Positions 1-10,312 of a DNA stretch of 64,000 nucleotides are shown piece after piece (the first letter of the stretch is position 1; each line of letters begins with the position of its first letter). Both the position numbers and the translations under genes were made by a program. The DNA is taken from positions 124,001-188,000 of the forward strand of contig JAJNNQ010000093.1 in assembly GCA_027886175.1 (NCBI GenBank), in the 5' to 3' direction. Origin of the DNA: Phylloscopus collybita (lineage: Eukaryota; Chordata; Aves; Passeriformes; Phylloscopidae). The notes below the pieces were generated by a model that searched no databases, was not told where the DNA came from, and saw only the letters and a program-made list of their open reading frames with translations.

Positions 1-2
1 TC

Positions 3-980
3 AGTCACCAACTCCATCACCAAAATGCACCTGGACTGGTCAGGCAGTTTAATTTAACTCGTGACCAAGCCAAAGCAATTGTAAACAACTGTTCACAATG
101 TAACAAATGTGCAATCTCATCTCTGCCCACAGGTGTCAATCCCCGAGGTTTGTCCAGCTGTGAAGTGTGGCAATCAGACGTCACGCACTTTGCCCCTTTC
201 GGAAAGCAAAAGTTCGTGCATGTCTCTGTCGACACGTTCTCAGGAGCTGTTTTTGCATCTGCCCACACAGGAGAGAAAGCTGGAGATGCTATCAAGCATT
301 TTATCCAGGCTTTCGCTGTATTAAGCATCCCAAAGTCCTTGAAAACAGATAATGCTCCAGCATACACATCTAAAGAATTCAGCAACTTTTTACAGCAATG
401 AGAAGTAAAACACAAAACAGGGATTCCCCACTCTCCCACAGGCCAAGCAATTGTGGAGAGGACTCATCTTAACCTCAAAAGAGTCCTCAGTCAGCAGCAA
501 CCAATCCTCAAAATTGAACCACCATCTGTGAGATTGGCCCGTGCTCTGTTCACTTTGAATTTTCTTAACTGTTCCTTTGAGACCATGAACCCGCCGGTGA
601 CAAGGCACTTTCGAGGGAGCTCTCTGTTAGAACCCCATGAAAGGCCAAAGGTCCTTGTCAAAGATCCAGAAACTTTGAGGATACAGAGTCCTCATGATTT
701 AGTCACCTGGAGGCGCGGGTACGCCTGTGTCTCCACTCCCACCGGCTTGCGGTAGATTCCCTCCCGATGTGTGAGACCCTATGTCCCCAAAACATCAGAA
801 GCAAAAGTGCCCCAGGCAGCTGTCGCCTCCTGGAGAAAGAGAAAAAAAGATGAAGAACAGGAAGGTTCAGACACAGAGCCTTCTTGTCCAGTTAGTATTC
901 CTTCCTGGATGTTTTGGCAAGAGGAAGAAGCAGAAGAGCTGCTTCCTCTTGCTGAGTGTTTTCAGTGTTTGTTTAACTAA
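3..980 (+). pseudogene. pol: Retroviral pol 3' end: integrase, interrupted by two stops
   Basis: Integrase joins viral DNA to host DNA; here only the end of the Pol polyprotein is in the window, so the start is missing. The N-terminal zinc-binding module is visible as His codons at 6-8 and 15-20 and a CxxC at 90-101. The catalytic core shows D at 177-179 (context WQSDVTH), D at 348-350 (TDNAPAY, with Ala where Gly is usual) and E at 456-458 (AIVERTH). The second Asp and the Glu are 36 codons apart, the DD35E spacing of retroviral integrases. The C-terminal DNA-binding part has a WRRG motif, followed by a charged acidic tail to the natural stop at 978-980. In-frame TGA at 399-401 and TAG at 753-755 both sit where Trp is expected, so the frame is dead as read. 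No frameshift is seen. The frame ends 44 bases before the env ATG. Confidence 0.9.
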
Positions 981-1010
981 ATTCTTTTCTTTTAAGTTAC
1001 AGAACTACAG
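981..1010 (+). promoter_or_regulatory. Candidate env splice acceptor
   Basis: A T-rich stretch from 981 runs into TTACAG ending at 1002, with a second CTACAG ending at 1010, 14 bases before the env ATG at 1025. Retroviral env is normally made from a spliced mRNA, and this is the only good polypyrimidine-AG just upstream. The function is inferred from position and sequence only. Confidence 0.45.
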
Positions 1011-1024
1011 GCCTGGTGGTCAGC

Positions 1025-2392
1025 ATGGAAATTCGTAGTTCGAGAGTGTTTGCATTTGTGATGCTGCTCAGTTTGCCAACCCTGGCTTTCTTCTGGATTG
1101 TCCCACAGCCAAAAACCAATGTGTGGAAAACCCTTGCACAGAGTCTAGGCCAAGATCACATTTGTCTAGCCTCAGCCTCAGCCCAAAATCCCATGTCTGC
1201 CTGCTTAGTAGGGATCCCTGCAAAAGAAGAAGAGTATCCTCAACCACTCCTCCGGTAGCGTCAAAGTTTTAATCAGAAACCTAGCGCAGTTAAAGAGTTT
1301 CAAGAAATAAATGAGCCCCCTTCTACTGTTGTTAAAAATCCCCTTGCTTTTTGGAAACAATGGTCTCAGTCTCTCGGCCGCCCCCACCTGGAGCCCCAAG
1401 AATTAGAACTCCTTGGGTCCTCCAAAGCTCCTTTTTGTGTTCAATTTATGTATACCCCACCCAAAGAGCAAGAAAAGTCGTTTTACAATTTGAGACAAGC
1501 TGAAATTTCTTATATGGCAACAAACTGGTGTGCAAAAATTGTTCATGTCCTTACTTTTTCTGCTAGCAATTCCCTTTCCCTTCCCAAAGGTTTTTTCCTT
1601 GTTTGTAGTGACAGAGCCTTTACTGGGATCCCAGCTCGTCTCATTGGAGGTCCTTGCACTCTGAGTAAGCTGAGCCTTTTTACCCCTAACATGACTCAAA
1701 TTCTCAATTGGCACAAGAAAAATTCCTCTCTAAAAGTTCAGAAGAGAGACTTGACAAGTCTTAATTCGGATTGCAATTCAGAAATTATCCATTGGTCCAG
1801 GGCAAAAGCAGCAGCCCTGTCAGTTTTTTTACCTTGGGTTTCAATTGCAAAGTCTGTGGGAGAATTAGGCCAATTAGAATGTTGGGTAGCTAAACAAGCA
1901 AATTTAACATCTCGTGCTATAAGTGACCTCTTATCAGACGAACAGATAACTAGACGGGCAACGCTCCAAAATAGAGCTGCCATTGATTACTTGCTTTTGT
2001 TGAATCAACATTCGTGCGAGGAGTTCGAAGGACTCTGCTGCTTCAACCTATCATCTAAAGCAGAAGACGTCAGAAAATCTGTCCACCAGCTACGAGGGAT
2101 GGTCAGTTCCATCAAAGAAGAAATAGGAGACTGGTTTGACAACATCTTTTCAGGTGTCGGACTTTCTAAAGTTGCCAGCTCATGGATCAAAACAGGACTG
2201 TTAGTGTTGTTCATTGTATTAGTTGTGGCCTTTGCTTTTAGTTTAGTAAAAAGTTTGATCATGCGTGCAGTTTTTTCCACTTCCACCCCCTCTGTGCATT
2301 CAGTGCATTCAGTAGAGCCAGCCAACGAATTTCCGCTAGACGAAGTTACCAGCAGTGAAAATAGCTCAGAAGTTTACACACCAGATCAGTAA
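1025..2392 (+). pseudogene. env: Retroviral envelope (SU + TM), alpharetrovirus-like, one in-frame stop
   Basis: The envelope glycoprotein is a membrane protein that mediates attachment and fusion. The frame has 455 codons from the ATG at 1025 to TAA at 2390-2392 and is open throughout except for TAG at 1256-1258. A hydrophobic signal segment covers roughly residues 6-26. The SU/TM boundary is probably at QKR/D (1739-1750), a weak basic site lacking a full R-X-K/R-R. TM begins with two cysteines flanking a nonpolar stretch (SDC ... LECW), the arrangement of an internal fusion peptide in alpharetroviruses. Then come the conserved LQNRAAID segment (from 1964) and CX6CC at 2015-2041. A membrane helix spans about 2195-2248, followed by a tail of about 45 residues. 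Possible N-glycosylation sites include NMT, NSS, NLT and NLS. The ATG at 1025 was preferred to the upstream GTG at 1016 because it fits the signal peptide. The stop at 1256-1258 would truncate SU after 77 residues. Confidence 0.88.
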
Positions 2393-2393
2393 C

Positions 2394-2431
2394 AAAAAAA
2401 AAAAAAAAAAAAAAAAAAAAGGGGGGAAGTA
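2394..2431 (+). other. Polypurine tract with A27-G6 run
   Basis: Directly after the env stop there are 27 consecutive A (2394-2420), six G (2421-2426) and AAG, just before the LTR-like start. This is the position and composition of the polypurine tract that primes plus-strand DNA synthesis in retroviruses. The A run is unusually long and may have expanded after insertion, or reflect sequencing noise in a homopolymer. Confidence 0.75.
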
Positions 2432-2860
2432 TGACTCTGCAAAAATAATATGTGCAGGCCTTAGCTGAAAATTCAGCATGAAGAGTTTTATTGTTAGGTT
2501 TAGAATAGTCTGCAAAATTCAAGAAAGCCCTTTTGTCTTAAGATGTATTGCTTGTTTTAATATGTAACTTTTTGTAGTTCCAATAAGAGTTTCTAGGACA
2601 GCTTTGCCCCTGCTTAGAATCTTTCTTTTATTAGTTCTCCCCTGCCTTACCTCCTTTGTCATGCATAATTATCCTCGTGTCCATCATTTAATTCTTATCT
2701 TTGAAGTACAGTAGAGCTAGCCATTCATTTTGCAAAACTGTTCTCGGCCCATCCCAAAACTTGTGCTAGATTTGTTAGAACCTAAATGACTTAATTTAGC
2801 ATGATGTATTTAGATTGTTTTATTAGTAACTGTAACTTAGAATCCTCCCCAGAATTGTAG

Positions 2861-2867
2861 TATTAAA
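2861..2867 (+). promoter_or_regulatory. TATA-like box of the LTR (TATTAAA)
   Basis: TATTAAA lies about 95 bases upstream of the AATAAA signal, the usual U3-to-R layout. Transcription would start about 25-30 bases downstream, near 2890. Assigned by motif and position only. Confidence 0.45.
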
Positions 2868-2961
2868 CCGCCCACCACCCCAGGCTCAGGGTCTCTCTCT
2901 CCAGAGGCACCAGCCTGGGGTGGCTGGGGGGATCATCCTGACCCCCTTCCCCCCGCCCCCG

Positions 2962-2967
2962 AATAAA
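2962..2967 (+). terminator. Poly(A) signal AATAAA of the LTR
   Basis: AATAAA is followed by CA at 2989-2990, a plausible cleavage site, and by a T-rich stretch at about 3001-3013. This fits the R/U5 border of a retroviral LTR. Confidence 0.65.
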
Positions 2968-3060
2968 GCCTCTGTTCCCTAGAAAATTCAAGAGAGAGTC
3001 CCTTCTTTCTTCAATCCGGCCTTGACAGCGTTATCCAGTGACAAGACACGAACCCCCACA

Positions 3061-3147
3061 AAGTGACTGGTTGGGGCGTGCCGAGAGCTGCCGGGTAGGC
3101 CAGGCTAGACACTGAGCCAGGCCAGAGCAGGCACGCACTGCAACAGT
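3061..3147. other. Unassigned 87-bp segment between LTR and satellite
   Basis: This GC-rich segment matches neither the satellite monomer nor, recognisably, the LTR. It could be host DNA flanking the provirus. It could also be retroviral leader sequence, if the LTR is really the left LTR of a following, deleted provirus. I could not recognise a tRNA primer-binding site with confidence. Confidence 0.5.
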
Positions 3148-3437
3148 CCTCTCCAGATTCCAGATGTCAGTTTGTAAAAGGCCGTTGTCATTACAAAGGC
3201 AGTCAAACTTCTATCTGGTGGTAGATTGCACCTGGAAGACATCCTCATTTGTATGGAATTTAAGTGGAAAATTAATAGGCAGAAGCCTAGTGGCAGGCAC
3301 ATATAATTAGACACGAACGCTGGCCCATTTCCATGGGAAACCAAAGTCTCCACTCCAGGTTCCTGATGTCAGTTTGTAGGAGGACTTTGGCACTACAAGG
3401 GCAGACAAAGTTCCCTCTGGTGGTTGATTGCATCGAG
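3148..3437 (+). repeat. Left-flank satellite monomers, before the first HOR1 unit
   Basis: The satellite begins in mid-monomer at TCCTCTCCAGATTCC. These one and a half monomers are more diverged than the units that follow and are closest to the monomers at about 5890-6190 inside HOR1. The second carries GCATCGAG just before the 20-bp segment where HOR1 periodicity begins, so it preserves the left parental monomer of the HOR1 duplication. Confidence 0.8.
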
Positions 3438-6400
3438 GAGATATCCTCATTTGTATGGAATTTCAGCAGACAGAAGCCCAGTGGCAGGCAGACAGCATTA
3501 GACACGAAGAGTGTACCTTTTCCATGGGAAACCCAAGTCTCCATTCCCTGTTCCTGATGTCAGTTTGTAAGAGGCCTTTGGCACTACAAGGGCAGACAAA
3601 CTTCCGTCTGGTGGCTGATTGCATCAGGGAGATATCCTCATTTGTGAGGAATTTCAGCAGGCAGAACCCCAGTGGCAGGCAAACAGCATTAGACACGAAC
3701 GGTGGCCCATTTCCATGGGAAACCAAAGTCTCCAACCCAGGCTCCTGATGTCAGTTTTTAGGAGGTCTTTGGCATTAAAAGGGTAGACAAACTTCCATCT
3801 GGTGGGAAATTGCGTTTGGGAGATATCCTCATTTGTATGGAATTTTAGTAGGCATATGCCCCCTGGCAGGCAGACAGCATTAGACACAAACAGTGGCCCT
3901 TTTCCATGGGAAACCAAAATCTCCACCCCATGTTGCAAATGTCACTTTGTAGGAGGCGTTTTCCAATATAAGGGAGGAGAAACTTCCATCTGGTTGTAGA
4001 TTGCACCTGGGAGATATCCTCATTTCTATAGAATTTTAGTGGAATTATAGTAGGCAGAATCCCAGCGGAAGGCAGAGAGAATTAGACAGGAACAGTGGCC
4101 CGTTTCCTAAGGAAACCAAAGTCTCCATCCCACATTCCTGATGTCAGGTTGTCGGAGGCCTTTGGCATTAAAAGGGCAGACAAACTTCCATCTGGTGGGA
4201 AATTGCATTTGGGAGATATCCTCATTTGTAGGGAATTTTAGTAGGTATATGCCCACGGGCAGGAAGACAGCATTAAACACCAAGGGTGGGCCTTTTCCAT
4301 GGGAAACCAAAGCGTCCTCTCCAGATTCCTGATGTCAGTTTGTAGGAGGCCGTTGGCATTACAAGGGCAGAAAAAACTTTCAACTGGTGGTAGACTCCAA
4401 CTGGGAGATATCATCATTTGTATGGGTTTTTACTAGGCATAAGCCCAGTGGCAGGCACATAGCATTAGACACAAACGGTGGCCCATTTCCATGGGAAAAG
4501 ATAGTCTCCACCCCACGGTCCTGATGTTAGTTTTTAGGAGGCCTTTGGCACTACGAGGGCAGACAAACGTCCACGTGGTTGTAGATTGCACCTGGGAGAT
4601 ATCCTCATTTGTATAGAACTTTAGTGGAATTTTAGTAGGCATAAGCCCAGTGGCTGGCAGACAGCATTAGACACAAACGGTGGCCCATTTCTATGGGAAA
4701 CCACAGTCTCCACCCCACGTTCCTGCTGTCAGTTTTTAGGAGGCATTTGGCACTACGAGGGCAGACAAACTTCCACCTGGTGGTAGATTGCACCTGGGAG
4801 ATATCCTCATTTGTATGGAATTTTAGAGGAATTTTAGTAGGCAGAATCCCAGCGGCAGGCAGGCAGAATTAGACATGAATAGTGGCCCATTTCCATGGGA
4901 AACCAAAGTCTCCACCCCAGGTTCCTGATGTCATTTTTTAGCCGGCCTCTGGCACTACAAGAGGAGACTAACTTCCAACTGCTGGCATATTGCATCTGGG
5001 AGATACCCTCATTTGTATGTAATTTTAGTATCCATAAGCCCAGTAGCAGGCAGACAGCATAAGATACGAACGGTGGCCCTTTTCCATGGGAAACCAAAGT
5101 CTCCGCCCCAGGTTCCTGATGTCAATTTGTAGGAAGCCTTTGGCTCTACAGGGGCAGACAAACTTCTATCTGGTGGTAGATTGCACCTGGGAGACATCCT
5201 CATTTGTAAGGAATTTTAGTGGTATTTTAATAGGCAGAAGCCTAGTGGCAGGAACACATCATTAGACACGAACGCTGGCCCATTTCCATGGGAAACCAAA
5301 GTCTCCACTCCAGGTTCCTGGTGTCAGTTTGGAGGAGGCCTTTGGCACTACGAAGGCAGACAAACTTCCATCTGGTGGTAGATTGCACCTGGGAAATATC
5401 CTCATTTGTATGGAACTTCAGCAGTCATAACCTCAGTGCCAGGCAGACAGCATTAGACAGGAACGGTGGTCCTTTTCCATGGGAAACCAAAGTCTCCACC
5501 CTAGGTTCCTGCTGGCAGTTTGTAGGAGGCCTTTGGAAACACAAGGGCAGAGAAAGGTCCATCTGGTGTTTGATTGCACCTGGCAGATATTCTCATTTGT
5601 ATGGAATTGTAGTGGAATTTTAGTAGGCATAAGCCCAGCGGCAGGCAGACAGAATTAGACATGAATAGTGGAATATTTCCATGGGAAACCAAAGTCTCCA
5701 CCCCAGGTTCATGATGTCATTTTCTAGGAGGCCTCTGGCACTACAAGAGGAGACAACCTTCCAACTGGTGGCATATTGCATCTGGGAGATATCCTCATTT
5801 GTATGTAATTTTAGTAGCCATAAGCCCAGTGGCTGGCAGACAGCATTAGACACTAACGGTGGCCTTTTTCCATGGGAAACCAAAGTCTCCGCCCCAGGTT
5901 CCTGATATCAATTTGTAGGAAGCCTTTGGCATTACAGGGCAGACAAACTTCCATGTGGTAGTAGATTGCACCTGGGAGACATCCTCATTTGTATGGAATT
6001 TTAGTGGGATTTTAATAGGCAGAAGCCTAGTGGCAGGCACACAGCATTAGACACGAACGCTGGCCCATTTCCATGGGAAACCAAAGTCTCCACCCCACGT
6101 TCCTGATGTCAGTTTGTAAGAGGCCTTTGGCACTAAAAGGGCAGACAAAGTTCCATCTGATGGTTGATTGCATCGAGGAGATATCCTCATTTGTATGGAA
6201 TTTCAGCAGACAGAAGCCCAGTGGCAGGCAGACAGCATTAGACACGAACGGTGCCCCTTTCCCATGGGAAACCAAAGTCTCCACCCCACGTTCCTGATGT
6301 CAGTTTGTAAGAGGCGTTTGGAGCTACAAGGGCAGAAAAACTTCCATCTGGTGGTAGATTGCACCTGGGAGATATCCTAATTTCCATGGAATTTTAGTGG

Positions 6401-6975
6401 AATTTTAGTAGGAAGAAGCCCAGTGGCAGGCACATAGCATTAGACACAAACGGTGGCCCATTTCCATGGGAAAAGTAGAGTCTCCACCCCACGTTCCTGA
6501 TGTCAGTTTTTAGGAGGGCTTTGGCACTACAAGGGCAGAGAAACTTCCATCTGGTTGTAGATTGCACCTGAGAGATATCCTCATTTATATAGAATTTTAG
6601 TGGAATTTTTGTAGGCATAAGCCCAGTGGCTGGCAGACAGCATTAGACACAAACGGTGGCCCATTTCCTTGGGAAACCAAAGTCTCCACCCCACGTTCCT
6701 GATGTCAGTTCTTAGGAGGCCTTTGGCACTATGAGGGCAGACAAACTTCCACCTGGTGGTAGATTACACCTGGGAGATATCCTCATTTGTATGGAATTTG
6801 AGTGGAATTTTAGTAGGCAGAATCCCAGCGGCAGTCAGACAGAATTAGACATGAATAGTGGCGCATTTCCATGGGAAACCAAAGTCTCCACCCCAGGTTC
6901 CTGATGTCATTTTCTAGGAGGCCTCTGGCACTACAAGATGAGACAAACTTCCAACTGGTGGCATATTGCATCTGG
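3438..6975 (+). repeat. HOR1 unit 1 (18 monomers, 3538 bp, type A)
   Basis: Eighteen CCATGGG-to-CCATGGG intervals are counted, nine near 191 bp and nine near 202 bp. It carries the 201-bp monomer (5891-6091) that type B and C units lack, and GTGGAATATTTCC at about 5669. It differs from later A units at CCACGTTCC (6097), which is CCACGGTCC elsewhere. Confidence 0.95.
5891..6091 (+). repeat. Optional 201-bp monomer present only in 18-monomer units
   Basis: The monomer is bounded on both sides by the same conserved CCATGGGAAACCAAAGTCTC segment. In 17-monomer units the left copy of this segment continues straight into the sequence that follows the right copy, so exactly 201 bp are missing. Equivalent copies lie at 16103-16303, 26315-26515 and 33190-33390. 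Confidence 0.93.
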
Positions 6976-9900
6976 GAGATATCCTCATTTGTATGGAATT
7001 TCAGCAGACAGAAGCCCAGTGGCAGGCAGACAGCATTAGACACGAAGAGTGTACCTTTTCCATGGGAAACCCAAGTCTCCATTCCCTGTTCCTGATGTCA
7101 GTTTGTAAGAGGCCTTTGGCACTACAAGGGCAGACAAACTTCCGTCTGGTGGCTGATTGCATCAGGGAGATATCCTCATTTGTGAGGAATTTCAGCAGGC
7201 AGAACCCCAGTGGCAGGCAAACAGCATTAGACACGAACGGTGGCCCATTTCCATGGGAAACCAAAGTCTCCAACCCAGGCTCCTGATGTCAGTTTTTAGG
7301 AGGTCTTTGGCATTAAAAGGGTAGACAAACTTCCATCTGGTGGGAAATTGCGTTTGGGAGATATCCTCATTTGTATGGAATTTTAGTAGGCATATGCCCC
7401 CTGGCAGGCAGACAGCATTAGACACAAACAGTGGCCCTTTTCCATGGGAAACCAAAATCTCCACCCCATGTTGCAAATGTCACTTTGTAGGAGGCGTTTT
7501 CCAATATAAGGGAGGAGAAACTTCCATCTGGTTGTAGATTGCACCTGGGAGATATCCTCATTTCTATAGAATTTTAGTGGAATTATAGTAGGCAGAATCC
7601 CAGCGGAAGGCAGAGAGAATTAGACAGGAACAGTGGCCCGTTTCCTAAGGAAACCAAAGTCTCCATCCCACATTCCTGATGTCAGGTTGTCGGAGGCCTT
7701 TGGCATTAAAAGGGCAGACAAACTTCCATCTGGTGGGAAATTGCATTTGGGAGATATCCTCATTTGTAGGGAATTTTAGTAGGTATATGCCCACGGGCAG
7801 GAAGACAGCATTAAACACCAAGGGTGGGCTTTTTCCATGGGAAACCAAAGCGTCCTCTCCAGATTCCTGATGTCAGTTTGTAGGAGGCCGTTGGCATTAC
7901 AAGGGCAGAAAAAACTTTCAACTGGTGGTAGACTCCAACTGGGAGATATCATCATTTGTATGGGTTTTTACTAGGCATAAGCCCAGTGGCAGGCACATAG
8001 CATTAGACACAAACGGTGGCCCATTTCCATGGGAAAAGATAGTCTCCACCCCACGGTCCTGATGTTAGTTTTTAGGAGGCCTTTGGCACTACGAGGGCAG
8101 ACAAACGTCCACGTGGTTGTAGATTGCACCTGGGAGATATCCTCATTTGTATAGAACTTTAGTGGAATTTTAGTAGGCATAAGCCCAGTGGCTGGCAGAC
8201 AGCATTAGACACAAACGGTGGCCCATTTCTATGGGAAACCACAGTCTCCACCCCACGTTCCTGCTGTCAGTTTTTAGGAGGCATTTGGCACTACGAGGGC
8301 AGACAAACTTCCACCTGGTGGTAGATTGCACCTGGGAGATATCCTCATTTGTATGGAATTTTAGAGGAATTTTAGTAGGCAGAATCCCAGCGGCAGGCAG
8401 GCAGAATTAGACATGAATAGTGGCCCATTTCCATGGGAAACCAAAGTCTCCACCTCAGGTTCCTGATGTCATTTTTTAGGCGGCCTCTGGCACTACAAGA
8501 GGAGACTAACTTCCAACTGCTGGCATATTGCATCTGGGAGATACCCTCATTTGTATGTAATTTTAGTATCCATAAGCCCAGTAGCAGGCAGACAGCATAA
8601 GATACGAACGGTGGCCCTTTTCCATGGGAAACCAAAGTCTCGGCCCCAGGTTCCTGATGTCAATTTGTAGGAAGCCTTTGGCTCTACAGGGGCAGACAAA
8701 CTTCTATCTGGTGGTAGATTGCACCTGGGAGACATCCTCATTTGTAAGGAATTTTAGTGGTATTTTAATAGGCAGAAGCCTAGTGGCAGGAACACATCAT
8801 TAGACACGAACGCTGGCCCATTTCCATGGGAAACCAAAGTCTCCACTCCAGGTTCCTGGTGTCAGTTTGGAGGAGGCCTTTGGCACTACGAAGGCAGACA
8901 AACTTCCATCTGGTGGTAGATTGCACCTGGGAAATATCCTCATTTGTATGGAACTTCAGCAGTCATAACCTCAGTGCCAGGCAGACAGCATTAGACAGGA
9001 ACGGTGGTCCTTTTCCATGGGAAACCAAAGTCTCCACCCTAGGTTCCTGCTGGCAGTTTGTAGGAGGCCTTTGGAAACACAAGGGCAGAGAAAGGTCCAT
9101 CTGGTGTTTGATTGCACCTGGCAGATATTCTCATTTGTATGGAATTGTAGTGGAATTTTAGTAGGCATAAGCCCAGCGGCAGGCAGACAGAATTAGACAT
9201 GAATAGTGGCCCATTTCCATGGGAAACCAAAGTCTCCACCCCAGGTTCATGATGTCATTTTCTAGGAGGCCTCTGGCACTACAAGAGGAGACAACCTTCC
9301 AACTGGTGGCATATTGCATCTGGGAGATATCCTCATTTGTATGTAATTTTAGTAGCCATAAGCCCAGTGGCTGGCAGACAGCATTAGACACTAACGGTGG
9401 CCTTTTTCCATGGGAAACCAAAGTCTCCACCCCACGGTCCTGATGTCAGTTTGTAAGAGGCCTTTGGCACTAAAAGGGCAGACAAAGTTCCATCTGATGG
9501 TTGATTGCATCGAGGAGATATCCTCATTTGTATGGAATTTCAGCAGACAGAAGCCCAGTGGCAGGCAGACAGCATTAGACACGAACGGTGCCCCTTTCCC
9601 ATGGGAAACCAAAGTCTCCACCCCACGTTCCTGATGTCAGTTTGTAAGAGGCGTTTGGAGCTACAAGGGCAGAAAAACTTCCATCTGGTGGTAGATTGCA
9701 CCTGGGAGATATCCTAATTTCCATGGAATTTTAGTGGAATTTTAGTAGGAAGAAGCCCAGTGGCAGGCACATAGCATTAGACACAAACGGTGGCCCATTT
9801 CCATGGGAAAAGTAGAGTCTCCACCCCACGTTCCTGATGTCAGTTTTTAGGAGGGCTTTGGCACTACAAGGGCAGAGAAACTTCCATCTGGTTGTAGATT

Positions 9901-10312
9901 GCACCTGAGAGATATCCTCATTTATATAGAATTTTAGTGGAATTTTTGTAGGCATAAGCCCAGTGGCTGGCAGACAGCATTAGACACAAACGGTGGCCCA
10001 TTTCCTTGGGAAACCAAAGTCTCCACCCCACATTCCTGATGTCAGTTCTTAGGAGGCCTTTGGCACTATGAGGGCAGACAAACTTCCACCTGGTGGTAGA
10101 TTACACCTGGGAGATATCCTCATTTGTATGGAATTTGAGTGGAATTTTAGTAGGCAGAATCCCAGCGGCAGTCAGACAGAATTAGACATGAATAGTGGCG
10201 CATTTCCATGGGAAACCAAAGTCTCCACCCCAGGTTCCTGATGTCATTTTCTAGGAGGCCTCTGGCACTACAAGATGAGACAAACTTCCAACTGGTGGCA
10301 TATTGCATCTGG
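6976..10312 (+). repeat. HOR1 unit 2 (17 monomers, 3337 bp, type B)
   Basis: Aligned to unit 1 it lacks exactly one 201-bp monomer. Type B markers are GTGGGCTTTTTCC (about 7824), TCCACCTCAGG (about 8449), CTCGGCCCCAGG (about 8639) and GTGGCCCATTTCC (about 9206). The same set recurs in units 5 and 8. Confidence 0.95.

Larger units (their letters stand above)
1..3060 (+). mobile_element. 3' part of an endogenous retrovirus (class II pol, alpharetrovirus-like env, 3' LTR)
   Basis: In order on the plus strand I see an integrase frame, an envelope frame, a polypurine tract and an LTR-like segment with a TATA-like box and poly(A) signal. This is the 3' half of a provirus; gag, protease, reverse transcriptase and the 5' LTR would lie left of the window. 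The integrase resembles class II (betaretrovirus/ERVK-like) elements, while the envelope TM subunit has the CX6CC motif and the Cys-flanked internal fusion segment known from avian alpharetroviruses, so the element looks like a recombinant lineage. Two stops in pol and one in env show it is defective as read, but neither frame has a frameshift, which points to a fairly young insertion. Whether the rest of the provirus is present cannot be judged here. Confidence 0.88.
2432..3060 (+). mobile_element. Putative 3' LTR
   Basis: The segment starts TGACTCTG right after the polypurine tract and ends ...CCCCCACA at 3060, giving the TG...CA ends expected of an LTR and a length near 630 bp. It contains an AT-rich U3-like part, a TATA-like box (2861), a C/G-rich stretch and a poly(A) signal (2962). 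The right end is uncertain: CA also occurs near 3026 and 3043. Without a 5' LTR to compare, the exact borders are inferred. There is no coding frame of note in it. Confidence 0.7.

Noticed and set aside
17..439. 140-codon minus-strand frame in the pol region
   Set aside because: It is antisense to the integrase, whose conserved residues are all on the plus strand; it is a shadow frame.
1403..1714. 103-codon minus-strand frame in the env region
   Set aside because: It is antisense to SU, whose plus frame is continuous with TM and ends at the expected place.
3061..3147. tRNA primer-binding site after the LTR
   Set aside because: TTGGGGCGTGCC is only loosely like known primer-binding sites, and I could not match it to a specific tRNA 3' end.
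3148..3437. Retroviral insertion directly inside a satellite monomer
   Set aside because: There is no satellite immediately after the LTR end, and the left flank of the provirus is outside the window, so a target duplication in satellite cannot be shown.
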